Assembly: GCA_029557895.1 (NCBI GenBank)
Contig: JAKQHT010000014.1
Location: forward strand, 29,137 to 93,136
DNA from: Bacteroidota bacterium
GTDB taxonomy: Bacteria > Bacteroidota > Bacteroidia > Flavobacteriales > Flavobacteriaceae
Direction: 5' to 3'
DNA: 64,000 nucleotides
Positions within the stretch are counted from its first letter, which is position 1, and every line of letters starts with the position of its first letter. The notes under the pieces are model-generated. The model was given only the letters and a program-made list of their open reading frames with translations. It did no database searches and was not told where the DNA came from. Below are positions 47,431 through 56,402 of this stretch, in pieces. The position numbers and the translations under genes are program-made.

Positions 47431-48120
47431 TTAGAAATTCGGGCTCAAGCCGTATTCTTTATAGAAATTATCTAAAATTTCGATGACTTCTTCCGGTGTA
47501 TCGACCAGGTGTACCAGGTTCATATCGTTGGGGCTGATGTTGCCAAAAGTGTCCAACAAGGTTTGTTTGATCCATTCCAAAAGGCCTTTCCAAAATTCGG
47601 TACCGACCAAAATTAACGGAAATTTCTCTATTTTGTTGGTCTGTATGAGTGTGATGGCCTCAAAAAGTTCGTCCAGTGTGCCAAAGCCGCCGGGCATAAC
47701 CACAAACCCTTGCGAATATTTGACAAACATAACTTTTCTTACAAAAAAGTAGTCGAAATCTAAAACTTTATCAGGGTCGATATATGGGTTGTCGTGCTGT
47801 TCAAAAGGGAGTTCGATGTTTAGACCCACCGAGGTGCCGCCTGCTATGTGAGCGCCCTTGTTTCCTGCTTCCATGATGCCCGGCCCACCACCAGTGATGA
47901 TCCCGTAGCCGTGTTCCACAATTTTTTTTGCGACTTCCTCGGCAAGTTTGTAATATTTCTCGTTGGGTTTTGTTCTTGCAGAGCCAAATATGGATACACA
48001 GGGGCCGATACGGCTCAATTTTTCGTAACCGTTTACAAATTCGCCCATTATCTTGAAAATGGCCCAAGAATCGTTGGATTTGATCTCGGTCCAAGCTCTG
48101 CTATGTTTTTCTAATCTCAT
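47431..48120 (-). CDS. LOG-family protein (nucleoside 5'-monophosphate phosphoribohydrolase)
   Basis: A 229-residue Rossmann-fold protein of the TIGR00730/LOG group that cleaves the N-glycosidic bond of (cytokinin) nucleotide monophosphates. Signatures are SIFGSARTKPNEKYY, GGGPGIMEAGNKGAH and MPGGFGTLDELFEAI, with the catalytic Arg and Glu in the usual places. ATG 48120 gives MRLEKHSRAWTEIK, matching the N-terminus of flavobacterial homologs; the open frame extends to 48177 without conserved sequence. The true nucleotide substrate is unknown. Confidence 0.9.
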   Translation of the reverse strand: MRLEKHSRAWTEIKSNDSWAIFKIMGEFVNGYEKLSRIGPCVSIFGSARTKPNEKYYKLAEEVAKKIVEHGYGIITGGGPGIMEAGNKGAHIAGGTSVGLNIELPFEQHDNPYIDPDKVLDFDYFFVRKVMFVKYSQGFVVMPGGFGTLDELFEAITLIQTNKIEKFPLILVGTEFWKGLLEWIKQTLLDTFGNISPNDMNLVHLVDTPEEVIEILDNFYKEYGLSPNF

Positions 48121-48344
48121 CTTTATTAATTTGTTACGTATCAATCTAATTGCCGTGATATCGGCAAAAACGGACAAATTTAATCGAAATTAACCGAAAT
48201 AGATAATTTAGGGCTTGTTTTAAACGTTTTTGATTTTCGTATGTGGGACGGTATCCAGTGTATGCAGTCTCTAATTTTGTCCAGAATGTTTTGTGTGGAT
48301 ATCTTTTTCAATTTGAAAACCCACAGAGATAATTGTCAATTTTA

Positions 48345-49226
48345 TTAACTGTTTTTTTGTTGAGGGTAGGGGACAAAATCGGTTTCACCCACTACCTTCG
48401 GGAATTTTTGGTTTATCCAATCTTCTTTGGCTTGCTTCAATCTTTCTTTGCTTGACGAAACAAAATTCCAGTTGATAAACCGTTCTTCGGCAAAAGGCAT
48501 GCCCCCAAAAATATAAACGATTGTATTTTTGCCTATTTCAAATTCGCACAATTTACTGTCTTTAGCTATCAATATTTGTTTGGGCCCATAAGTGTTTCCT
48601 TCGCTTCTTATGTTTCCCTGCAGGATGTATAAGGCGCTTTCGCCAAATAAATCGTTGCCGATATTGAGCTTTTGTGAAGAGGTGCTTTTTATTTCGATAA
48701 AGTATAATGCGCTGTGAACCGGAACCGGTGATTTTCTTCCAAATGCTTCTCCTGCAATCAGTTTAATACTTAAGCCATAGTTCTGCCACTGCGGGATTTC
48801 GCTTGCTGCAATATGCGTGAAGGATGGTTGTGTTTCTTCCAACTGTTTGGGCAGGGCAACCCATATCTGCAATCCGTGAAGGCTTTTCTCCGATTGTCTT
48901 AAATAATGGGGAGTTCTTTCAGAATGTACAACACCTTTGCCTGCCGTCATCCAGTTTACGGCGCCTGGTTGGATTTCCATTTCGGTACCAATGCTGTCAC
49001 GGTGCATTATAGCTCCTTCAAACAGATAAGTGAGTGTGGAAAGCCCGATATGCGGATGTGGCGGTACATCCAAATTTTCGTAGTCTTTAAGTTGGGCAGG
49101 ACCCATATGGTCAATAAAAACAAATGGGCCTACTGCTCTTTTTTGTCTGAATGGCAACAGGCGCCCTACCATAAAATTACCAATGTCTGCCGCTCGTTCT
49201 TCTATGATTAATGATATGTTTGACAT
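48345..49226 (-). CDS. Pirin-family protein (bicupin)
   Basis: A 293-residue cupin protein. The N-terminal pirin domain has the metal-binding PHPHIGLSTLTYLFEGAIMHRDSIG (about 55-80, His pair and His) and GVVHSERTP near the third ligand, preceded by RLLPFRQKRAVGPFVFIDHMGP. A C-terminal cupin (about 180-285) follows. Such proteins bind iron and may act as quercetinase-like dioxygenases or transcription cofactors. It is the second of two pirin genes in a row downstream of a Crp/Fnr regulator, 47 bases after the first. Confidence 0.88.
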   Translation of the reverse strand: MSNISLIIEERAADIGNFMVGRLLPFRQKRAVGPFVFIDHMGPAQLKDYENLDVPPHPHIGLSTLTYLFEGAIMHRDSIGTEMEIQPGAVNWMTAGKGVVHSERTPHYLRQSEKSLHGLQIWVALPKQLEETQPSFTHIAASEIPQWQNYGLSIKLIAGEAFGRKSPVPVHSALYFIEIKSTSSQKLNIGNDLFGESALYILQGNIRSEGNTYGPKQILIAKDSKLCEFEIGKNTIVYIFGGMPFAEERFINWNFVSSSKERLKQAKEDWINQKFPKVVGETDFVPYPQQKNS

Positions 49227-49273
49227 CTTTTTGTGTTGATCGGGTTTGATGATTGCTTATCAATACCGTTTAA

Positions 49274-50152
49274 TTATTCTTCAAGGTAACCAAATTTGCC
49301 CATATTGTAATCGTCAATGGCTTGAATAATTTCCCGTTGCGTGTTCATTACAAATGGACCGTGTGCTGCTATCGGCTCATTGATTGGTTTGCCGCTCAAT
49401 ACCAATACCGTTGCGTTTTCCGATGCCTCTATGCTAAATTTTTCACCATTATTCTCAAACAGTACAAAGTGGTCGGTGGGTACGTTTTCGTTTGCATTTA
49501 CTTTTATGCTTCCTTCAATAACAAGTAACGCAGTATTGTAATTTTCGGGAAATTCAAAATCGGCTTTACCGCCTTTATTGAGATGGGTGTTTAGCAAATG
49601 AAGTGGCGAAAATGTGCTTGCGCTACCTTCTGTTCCTTGGTAGTTGCCGGCAATCACTTCCACTGTTCCGCCAGCATCGGGAAGCATGAATTTAGCAATT
49701 TGGGCATTGCTTATGCCTTGATACTTCGGTTTTGACATTTTGTCTTTAGCGGGCAGGTTTACCCATAACTGTACCATTTGAAAATATCCGCCTTGTCTGC
49801 TGAACTGTTCTTCGTGGTATTCTTTATGCAAAACTCCTGATGCTGCCGTCATCCATTGCACATCGCCTTCAGAAATTACGCCGCCACCGCCACTGCTGTC
49901 ATGGTGCGCCACTTTACCTTTGTAAGCAATAGTGACCGTTTCAAAACCACGATGGGGATGTACGCTTACGCCTCTGGGCTTGTCGCTCGGAGGAAAATAA
50001 AATTTTGAATTGTAGTCCATCATAATGAATGGGTCCATCCTTTGCATATCCAAACGGTATGCGCTTGGGATAAAATTATGTACCCGAAATCCGTCTCCCA
50101 CAAAATGTGGTTCTCTTGGCGGAATGACGACTTCTATGTCTCTTGTTGCCAT
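49274..50152 (-). CDS. Pirin-family protein (bicupin)
   Basis: A 292-residue paralog of the neighbouring pirin, with VHPHRGFETVTIAYKGKVAHHDSSG (about 60-84) and SGVLHKEYH as the metal site and a C-terminal cupin domain (PLHLLNTHLNKGGKADF). It is likely cotranscribed with the second pirin gene and lies 76 bases after the Crp/Fnr gene. The pair may respond to oxidative or quinone stress, but this is inferred only from family reports. Confidence 0.88.
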   Translation of the reverse strand: MATRDIEVVIPPREPHFVGDGFRVHNFIPSAYRLDMQRMDPFIMMDYNSKFYFPPSDKPRGVSVHPHRGFETVTIAYKGKVAHHDSSGGGGVISEGDVQWMTAASGVLHKEYHEEQFSRQGGYFQMVQLWVNLPAKDKMSKPKYQGISNAQIAKFMLPDAGGTVEVIAGNYQGTEGSASTFSPLHLLNTHLNKGGKADFEFPENYNTALLVIEGSIKVNANENVPTDHFVLFENNGEKFSIEASENATVLVLSGKPINEPIAAHGPFVMNTQREIIQAIDDYNMGKFGYLEE

Positions 50153-50228
50153 ACGTTTTTGTTTTTAGGAATTTATTGTACAAAAATAAGGTTGAAGAAA
50201 TTCCTGTACATTGATGTATGGTAAGAAT

Positions 50229-50822
50229 TCAGGTTATATCAAAGCTACTTTTTGCCAATTCTTTTCTTACACGGCTCAAGCTTTCTGGTGTTATGCCCAG
50301 ATAGGAGGCAATCATCCACTGTGGCACACGAAGTGTTAGGTCTGTATAAAGATTAATAAAGTCTATGTACCTTTCTTTTGCACTGGCACCAATCAGCAAA
50401 TTAATTCTGTTTTGTAAGTGCCGGATGTGGTTTTGCAGAAGATACTCATTGTAATTTCTGAATTCGTGGCTGATTTCTGATGCTTTTTTGATAAAAAGTT
50501 GGTCGAGCTGCACAACGGTTGTATCTTCAATGGCATCAATATAAAACAGGGAAGGTTGGTTGAAATATGCGCTTCCCCTGTCGATGACAAACCAATTTTC
50601 TGGAGCAAACTGTACGATGTGTTCTTTGCCTTCTGTATCTATTGAAAAGAAGCGCAATAGCCCTTTTTCAACAAAAAAGGCGTGTTGGCAAATTTGCCCC
50701 TTCGAAAGCAAATACGCGCCTTTTTTTATTTCTCTTCCCGAAACCATTTCCATCAATTTGGGCAGGTGTTCTGCTTTTACAAGTGCCTTGTCCTTAAGAT
50801 ATTTGAGGAAATTTTGTTTCAT
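50229..50822 (-). CDS. Crp/Fnr-family transcriptional regulator
   Basis: A 197-residue regulator: cyclic-nucleotide-binding-like beta-roll (about 25-120, GREIKKGAYLLSKGQICQHAFFVEKG) and a C-terminal winged helix-turn-helix (VPQWMIASYLGITPESLSRVRKELA). No cluster of cysteines for a [4Fe-4S] centre is present, so it is not an FNR-type oxygen sensor. It stands upstream of and in line with two pirin genes and probably controls them. Confidence 0.9.
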   Translation of the reverse strand: MKQNFLKYLKDKALVKAEHLPKLMEMVSGREIKKGAYLLSKGQICQHAFFVEKGLLRFFSIDTEGKEHIVQFAPENWFVIDRGSAYFNQPSLFYIDAIEDTTVVQLDQLFIKKASEISHEFRNYNEYLLQNHIRHLQNRINLLIGASAKERYIDFINLYTDLTLRVPQWMIASYLGITPESLSRVRKELAKSSFDIT

Positions 50823-50913
50823 GCATGTTTTGTATGTGTCCTTGGTTGCAAGTCAAAAAGAATAAGGGTGGTTGTTCGGGTTGTTGGTGGGCATTGGGAG
50901 GTTTGCGTTAATT

Positions 50914-51495
50914 CTAATTTTTGAAAACGGTTGTGCCGTCTTTTATCAACTCGTAATGGTCGCCTTTTCCTAAAAGTTCATAATGGTCATTTTTGTACCA
51001 AATGCCAGAAGCAGATTTTTGTTCAACAAGGTCAATTTGTTCACCGCCGTTTAAATAGGCTTTTACTGTTCCTTCTGTATTGTTAAAGTTCATATTCAGT
51101 ACATCGCCATTGTCGTTTTTTGCTTCAATGTCAACTTTATCGTCCTTATGTTCAAAAACAATATTTCCATCTTTCAAGAGTGTTATGTCGTTTCCTTTTC
51201 CTGAAAGTTCATAATGTTCGTTTTTGTACCATATTCCCGATGCCGGTTTTTGACTTTGAAGTTCTGAAGTTTCACCCATGAAATTGATGGTCACGTTGTC
51301 TTTATTGTTGTCAAAAGTTAGTTCAAGTGTGTTTCCGTTCTTGTCCGAAATAGATTGGTTTACAATATTGTCACTGGTGTTTGCAGATGCCTCTGTGGTT
51401 GTATTTACCATGTTTTCCTGTTTTGTGCTTTCTTTACATGCGTATAAGCATGATGCGGCCGCAAAGGTTACTGCGATAAGGGTTTGTTTTGTCAT
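50914..51495 (-). CDS. Lipoprotein with two MliC-like lysozyme-inhibitor repeats
   Basis: A 193-residue lipoprotein (signal ends AAASCLYAC; Cys 20). Two homologous units follow: residues about 60-115 and 120-190, each ending in ASGIWYKNEHYELSGKGNDITLLKDG or ASGIWYKNDHYELLGKGDHYELIKDG. The motif S-G-x-x-Y...W/G-K-G-x matches that of MliC/PliC inhibitors of c-type lysozyme; tandem copies are unusual. It may protect the cell wall against host or rival lysozymes. No operon partner is seen. Confidence 0.7.
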   Translation of the reverse strand: MTKQTLIAVTFAAASCLYACKESTKQENMVNTTTEASANTSDNIVNQSISDKNGNTLELTFDNNKDNVTINFMGETSELQSQKPASGIWYKNEHYELSGKGNDITLLKDGNIVFEHKDDKVDIEAKNDNGDVLNMNFNNTEGTVKAYLNGGEQIDLVEQKSASGIWYKNDHYELLGKGDHYELIKDGTTVFKN

Positions 51496-51709
51496 TTTTT
51501 TAATTTCTTTTTTTAGGTTTTATGCGTATAAAGATTTTTAGGTTCTACAATTATTTATCAATTATAGGTTGGTTCTCAACAAAACCAATAACTATGTTTT
51601 TATAAACTTTATTGTGGCAGTTTTATTATTTATTGTGTTTATCTTCAATAAATAGATGTCATTATCAAAATCTGCAAAATAGTTGCGTTAAGTTCCAAGG
51701 ACTAATCCG

Positions 51710-51892
51710 CTATCTATGACAGTTGGGTTAAACCGTTGTTGTCAATCAGTGCTACTTGGGAGTTGTTACCATTCTTATTGGCAACTACCAGATCCGTTTT
51801 GGGTCGCCATCCATATCGCCAATATCAATATAATGTGGTTTTGCAATCGTTGTTGTTAGTGATACAGGTGTTGAAAAGGTATTACTCCCATA
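51710..51892 (-). pseudogene. Fossil of an FG-GAP/VCBS-repeat protein, frameshifted
   Basis: On the minus strand, 51890 downward encodes SNTFSTPVSLTTT, then KPHYIDIGDMDGDPK in one frame; the FG-GAP continuation TDLVVANKNGNNSQVALIDNNG appears in the next frame, a one-base loss at the calcium-binding DGDGKTDLVVA core. The reading frame closes soon after and no start is present. This is one degraded repeat of a beta-propeller or secreted VCBS protein, showing gene loss in the 51.5-52 kb spacer. Confidence 0.7.
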
Positions 51893-52022
51893 TTTCTATT
51901 TGCTAAATTAATAAAAAAAGCCAACAAAATTGGTTTTTATGGATTGTGAATCAAAAACTTACAATTTAGTTGCTATAAACCGCCATTACGCAAAATCCGA
52001 TGTTGGCGTAAAGGGCCATTGG

Positions 52023-52784
52023 TTAGTCTGGTATTTTTATATGCGACCAATTTTCTCCACTTTTAATTCTCCAAACCTGCATTTCGGAAATGCCAAATTG
52101 TTTGGCTATTTTTTTTACAGGTCGCTTTCTTTTTAATTGTAATTTTATGTGCATGACTTGGGTTGAAGTCAATTTCATTCCTTTTGCACGTTTTTTTTGT
52201 GTGTATTTGCGCCATTTTTTTTCGGCAATTACATTTGGACTTTTGCTCTGGTGGATTTTGTTTTCTTCGGGTGTCATCCATTTCAGGTTTTGCATTCTGT
52301 TGTTGAGCTTGTCAAAGTCAAGGTGTCCGACAACGGTTTCGTTGGGTTTGGGTTGAGGAAGAAAATAGGTTGCGACCAACCGGTGTATCAAAAAGTGATG
52401 ATTGATCGTCCGTTTTTTTAAATTTCGTTCGAGTTTTTTGCTCAATTCGGTTTTCTTTTTGTCGATGAGTATCGTTATCCGTTCGATGCGTTCGGCAAAG
52501 TCGTTGTTTTTGATTTTCTCTCTACGTTCTTTGTACAGGTTTGATAGTTCTTTTTTAAGTTCATCAAACTTTTGCTCGTCTTTTTCATCCCGAGGTTTGT
52601 ATAATTTTAATCGGACAACTTTGTATCCTTCGGTTATCGAGCCTTTTAAGATTCGTCCGTCCGAAATTTTGTTGAAACTTTTTATTCTTCCCAAATTTGA
52701 AACTTCAAATCGGCAATTGTTGGTAAATTCAAAGTCAAATTCTACAGGTTTCCAGATTTCTTTGTGAAGTTCGTTTTCAGTCAT
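52023..52784 (-). CDS. NUMOD4-HNH endonuclease with a long coiled-coil insert
   Basis: A 253-residue free-standing homing-type endonuclease. Residues 8-60 form a NUMOD4 module (EIWKPVEFDFEFTNNCRFEVSNLGRIKS). A highly charged coiled coil (about 65-130, KKELSNLYKERREKIKN) separates it from the HNH domain (IHRLVATYFLPQP, GHLDFDKLNNRMQNLKWMTPEEN, about 135-180). The C-terminus carries a helix-turn-helix (VKKIAKQFGISEMQVWRIK, about 218-236) of the type used for site recognition. It is not inside an intron or intein and is flanked by fossils, so a selfish mobile gene is likely. A start codon near 52784 is preceded by poly-A. Confidence 0.85.
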   Translation of the reverse strand: MTENELHKEIWKPVEFDFEFTNNCRFEVSNLGRIKSFNKISDGRILKGSITEGYKVVRLKLYKPRDEKDEQKFDELKKELSNLYKERREKIKNNDFAERIERITILIDKKKTELSKKLERNLKKRTINHHFLIHRLVATYFLPQPKPNETVVGHLDFDKLNNRMQNLKWMTPEENKIHQSKSPNVIAEKKWRKYTQKKRAKGMKLTSTQVMHIKLQLKRKRPVKKIAKQFGISEMQVWRIKSGENWSHIKIPD

Positions 52785-53388
52785 TTTTTTTTATGGGTAC
52801 TTATGTGGGGTTTTTTTTGGGGTATGGTTGGAGACATTGTTCTTCCTGCTTTATTTTTCCTGTTTTATGGCATTGTTCTTTTGTGCAAGCCATTTTGGGT
52901 TACGATACAAAGATAACAGAAAAGAGCCAAACATTGGTTTTGGCTCTTAACTGCTGTTTTTGTCTGCCTTGTTGTGCCACGTTATTAACCTGGTGTCGGA
53001 TAGCATATAAGATTATAATTATCAAGCCAATAAGATTTAACCAAACGGCTTTGTTTTTCCCCAATTATTTTTAATAATTAAAATAGTTAAAAAGACAAAA
53101 ACTTAAAATTATATATTCCATAGTTACTTTCATTTACTGCCATTGCATACAATTACCCAGATTCATGAAAACAGCTATTGTTGTTCCGCTCCAACTATAC
53201 GTTTATTTTCGTTGGTTTTCAATACTTCCAGCAGACTGTTGCGGTCATGGGTTTTTGCGGATTTTGCCCTACTGTTTTTCAGCTTGCAAGAAATAATTTT
53301 TTCAATAGCGGATTGAGTGATTGCTCAAACTAAAGAGTTTATTGGCGGTCTTTGGTTTTGTATATTCTGCAAGCACATCGTAAATCGG
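52785..53388. other. Spacer of about 600 bases with decayed coding-like pieces
   Basis: No intact gene found. On the minus strand, stretches around 53190-53310 encode patches such as AIEKIISCKLKNSRAKSAKT interrupted by stops and shifts, suggesting a degraded gene whose family I cannot name. The segment also contains the hairpin and -7-like element at 52908-52949. Confidence 0.35.
52908..52949 (-). promoter_or_regulatory. -7-like element followed by an inverted repeat, upstream of the HNH gene
   Basis: TATCTTTG (52915-52908, minus strand) matches TAnnTTTG, but the -33 TTTG is not at the correct distance. Just upstream, AAGAGCCAAA and TTTTGGCTCTT (52923-52932 and 52939-52949) form a 10-bp stem. 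It may terminate the transcript of 53389 or serve as an operator. Confidence 0.4.
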
Positions 53389-53631
53389 TCATAGTATCTG
53401 TGTTTTGTTACTATTTTTCAGTCTCAATTTTCTTAAGTGATAGAAATGTATGACACAGAAAATAGCACCTGCAATGACTAATGGAATTGATTGCAATAAA
53501 AATCCGTAAAAGATGTATAAAAAACTTGAAATCATATGCCATAAACGGAAAGCACCCATTTCTTTCTTTGTAATGGCAAAAAATCCCGTACCAATTGCCA
53601 AGTAGCCTAAAATTTCGGTTATTAAAGTCAT
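53389..53631 (-). CDS. Small membrane protein of the YgjV type
   Basis: An 80-residue protein with two to three membrane helices (residues 3-18, 28-46, 50-66) separated by basic loops (ITKKEMGAFRLWHM). The size and pattern resemble the YgjV group of inner-membrane proteins, for which no function is agreed. Its ATG overlaps the stop of the MarR gene by 4 bases, so the regulator may control it. Confidence 0.6.
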   Translation of the reverse strand: MTLITEILGYLAIGTGFFAITKKEMGAFRLWHMISSFLYIFYGFLLQSIPLVIAGAIFCVIHFYHLRKLRLKNSNKTQIL

Positions 53632-54107
53632 AATTCATTTAAATTTTTTAAAGTTCGTTGCATATAATTTTTGTCTGACACCAGGTTTTCAATTTCAGTC
53701 AATTCTTGTATGAAATGTGGACTCCTTTTAATGAGTTGTTCTGTTGTTTTTGTGCCTGCACCCCAATGTTTGATAAATTCCGGAAGTCTTGTTTTGGCTT
53801 TGTCTGATAGTTCCAAAAGTTGTTTTCGGGAATCGTTTTTATCGGTTTTGCTGGTGATATAATTCTTTTTTTTCATCTTGTTGATGATTTTCACACAAGC
53901 AGGATGTGACATTCTCAATTCCTGTGATATTTCCGTTACCGTCAAGGATCCGTGTTCTTCCAATAGAAGGAATATAAGGTGCCAATTAGGTTCAATATCA
54001 AGACCTACCTTTTTATAATAGTCTCTCGTGCTGTATAATAGCTCATCGCTTAATCGCTTGATTCTACTGTTCAGGCCTGCTAAACCTATTTTTTCTAAAT
54101 AATCCAT
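53628..54107 (-). CDS. MarR-family transcriptional regulator
   Basis: A 159-residue winged-helix repressor. The recognition helix region is HGSLTVTEISQELRMSHPACVKIINKMKKKNYI (about 62-94), with a basic wing (TSKTDKNDSRKQLLELSDKAK). N- and C-terminal helices form the dimer interface. It is coupled by an ATGA overlap to the downstream small membrane protein, suggesting a self-regulated two-gene unit. Ligand unknown. Confidence 0.88.
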   Translation of the reverse strand: MDYLEKIGLAGLNSRIKRLSDELLYSTRDYYKKVGLDIEPNWHLIFLLLEEHGSLTVTEISQELRMSHPACVKIINKMKKKNYITSKTDKNDSRKQLLELSDKAKTRLPEFIKHWGAGTKTTEQLIKRSPHFIQELTEIENLVSDKNYMQRTLKNLNEL

Positions 54108-54503
54108 AGCCTAATATGTAACTGGTTACGCAAATGTATGCAATTTTATTGTAACTGGTTACGTTAAATTGAAATTTTTAGAAAATTTTAATTTAGATTT
54201 CGGATTAATCGAAATGTACGCAGTGGTAGGAGCTTGGAGTAGGGGGCTGATTATTAGCATCGCGATACCTATCGGGATTCAATCGAAAAACCCCAGATCC
54301 GAGACCCATTTAAAGCCGTTCAGCCCCGCTTTTGCCCGATGGCTATCGGACAATACCTTTTTTCCTGTTGACAATTTTGTCCTGTCCTTGCAGATTAGTG
54401 CATCTGGTTGTAATTGCTCAAGGACGTTTGGAAGTTCTGAAAAGGTATAAAAAAGCCATACCGGTTAACAATTTCCCTCCCGTGAACGGTAAACACATTT
54501 TTG
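54108..54503. other. Spacer of about 400 bases
   Basis: No gene recognised. A stretch starting near 54220 (CAGTGGTAGGAGCTTGGAGT) resembles one near 56826 (CAGTGGCTAGGAGCTTGGGG), suggesting a dispersed intergenic repeat. An open frame on the plus strand (54169-54450) has no protein-like composition. Confidence 0.35.
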
Positions 54504-56363
54504 TCACAGATCCTCCCTGAAATCAATCGTCTCGTTTAGCCCGCTCCAGTTGAATATGTTGATCCTGAACTCTTTGCATATGTCATCAAAAAATGGAATA
54601 GGGATGCAAACACCTGCTTTAAATCCAATCTCTCCGCTAAGACAGCTAATGGTCATCTTACTGTCAACATTGGCTTTTTTATTGCTCTCCGCAAAAAATA
54701 TCATTGGAGCGTTCATGTCAACCAGATCAATTTTGGCGAGGATCTTTGCATATGCAACGACCGCATCTGCTCCTCCCGAACCATTGATATTCAGATTGGC
54801 ATAAGGCTCTATAGTGGTATTGATTTTGGATGTTGTCCCCAGGTTGGTATGGCCGCCGTAATTGATGCCCATACTTCCGTCCATGTTAATGGTGGCGCGG
54901 CAGGGGACCGGCCCCAACATAAAACGCTGATCAAACAAAACCTGTCTGTAAGGTTGATGTACCGATTCGGTGAGCAGTTTCTTTTTTTCACCTACAAAAG
55001 AATAATAGACTTTTATGTTTTTATCTTCACCAACTTTTTTTTCTTCATTTTCGTTGTCTATTGGCAGCGCTTGGTTGGTTGGCGACACCCTACCATTTAT
55101 ACCCTCTATTTCAATGTTGAACAGTGAAAGATTCTGGGTTTTAGGTTTGGATTGGTCGAACAAATTCGCCCAATTGTACATTTTGATCCCCATATCAAAA
55201 TGTCCTGAAATTCTTGTAGAGTCTTCCACTGTTTTATTGGCCTTGCTTGTGTAGTGATGTGCATAGGCTGCATAGCCATCCGATTTCATATAGAATCCAA
55301 AGGTTTTGGTGATGGGGTCTGTGACACTTTCATCAAAAGCGTTGATATTGCTATAATGATCCACCGGCATGACCCAGTCATAAAGATGATTGCTCAAAAC
55401 CGGGCTGTTGCCAGGTTCTGATTTTAGCAAGGTGCCGTTTTTGTCATAAAGTTTGATGCGAGGATAATACTTTTTGACCTTGTAACTCGCCGAGGGTAAC
55501 CCAAAAGGACTTGTTTTTAGGTTGTGCTTTAGATAGTATATTTTATAGTTCTTTCCGGGTACTATACCGCCTCTAATCTGTCTTCGCCGCATTTTGTCTG
55601 TAATTTCATATTCGGCCAGAGGCTTGAAATCAAAATTACGTATGTATCTCGGTTTTTTGTCATTTGGAGATTCGTACAGTTCCAATTCGTACCGTACTGC
55701 CTGGTTGGCCACAACAGGATGGAGTGCAATGGACACAGGTAATACAATAGGGTTTTCCGATGTCAGCTGCATGTTATATACCGTTTCAAGCTGGTCAGGA
55801 AACTCCCCTGAAAAATTTTCAAATCGTCCAAAATAAAGGAAGTTGTAAAAATTGAACGCCTTGGGATTTATGCCGACCGTGGCATTTCCTATATCTGTCC
55901 CGCGAATCTTTGCGAATTTATTTAAGTTTACGGCACTTACCGTGGTTTCGGTACTGAAGTGTTTCATGTCCGCACGAATATACTTTAACTGCTCCTTGTC
56001 TCTTAGGCTGTGCCCGCGTTTATTCAGTTCTTTCTCAAATTCATTTATGTCTTCCAAAATCTTTTTGCCGCTGGCAGTTTTCTTGTTTCCGCTTGGATCG
56101 GTCCATACGTAAATACTGTCCAATTTTAATCCCTTTGCTTCAGCTTCCTTTGTTGCTTTGAACGGAACAAATTTTATTGGTTTTCTTTTGAACTGAGGGT
56201 CGACATCTAGCAGGTTTACCGTTTTTACCGTAACCGGTTTGTCCCGAACAATAGGAGTTAATGTTTTTGTAGGCTGAAAAATAACCTGTTGCTGTGCCAT
56301 TGCCCGAATCGAAAAACCCAGGAAAAGGAAGAGTAGAATAATCCTGCTGCAATTCCGTCGCAT
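54504..56363 (-). CDS. Large secreted protein of unknown family
   Basis: A 619-residue protein with a signal peptide (MRRNCSRIILLFLFLGFSIRAMAQ; ATG 56363, preferred over ATG 56402). The mature part is beta-rich and mostly without Cys. About residues 120-250 contain NFYNFLYFGRFENFSGEFPDQ and IVLPVSIALHPVV; a Lys-rich linker (about 390-410, ENEEKKVGEDKNIKVYY) separates N- and C-terminal halves. A cluster of cysteines lies near the end (ISCLSGEIGFKAGVC then FFDDIC), suggesting disulfides. I recognise no catalytic motif or T9SS C-terminal domain. It precedes the immunity-like cluster on the opposite strand, with no visible link. Confidence 0.6.
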   Translation of the reverse strand: MRRNCSRIILLFLFLGFSIRAMAQQQVIFQPTKTLTPIVRDKPVTVKTVNLLDVDPQFKRKPIKFVPFKATKEAEAKGLKLDSIYVWTDPSGNKKTASGKKILEDINEFEKELNKRGHSLRDKEQLKYIRADMKHFSTETTVSAVNLNKFAKIRGTDIGNATVGINPKAFNFYNFLYFGRFENFSGEFPDQLETVYNMQLTSENPIVLPVSIALHPVVANQAVRYELELYESPNDKKPRYIRNFDFKPLAEYEITDKMRRRQIRGGIVPGKNYKIYYLKHNLKTSPFGLPSASYKVKKYYPRIKLYDKNGTLLKSEPGNSPVLSNHLYDWVMPVDHYSNINAFDESVTDPITKTFGFYMKSDGYAAYAHHYTSKANKTVEDSTRISGHFDMGIKMYNWANLFDQSKPKTQNLSLFNIEIEGINGRVSPTNQALPIDNENEEKKVGEDKNIKVYYSFVGEKKKLLTESVHQPYRQVLFDQRFMLGPVPCRATINMDGSMGINYGGHTNLGTTSKINTTIEPYANLNINGSGGADAVVAYAKILAKIDLVDMNAPMIFFAESNKKANVDSKMTISCLSGEIGFKAGVCIPIPFFDDICKEFRINIFNWSGLNETIDFREDL

Positions 56364-56402
56364 ACCGGAACCATATTGAATGTTTGTGTAAAATATTCCC
56401 AT

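Noticed and set aside
54169..54450. Plus-strand open frame of 93 codons in the 54.1-54.5 kb spacer
   Set aside because: No conserved motif, poor composition, and it begins next to the MarR promoter region; considered noncoding.
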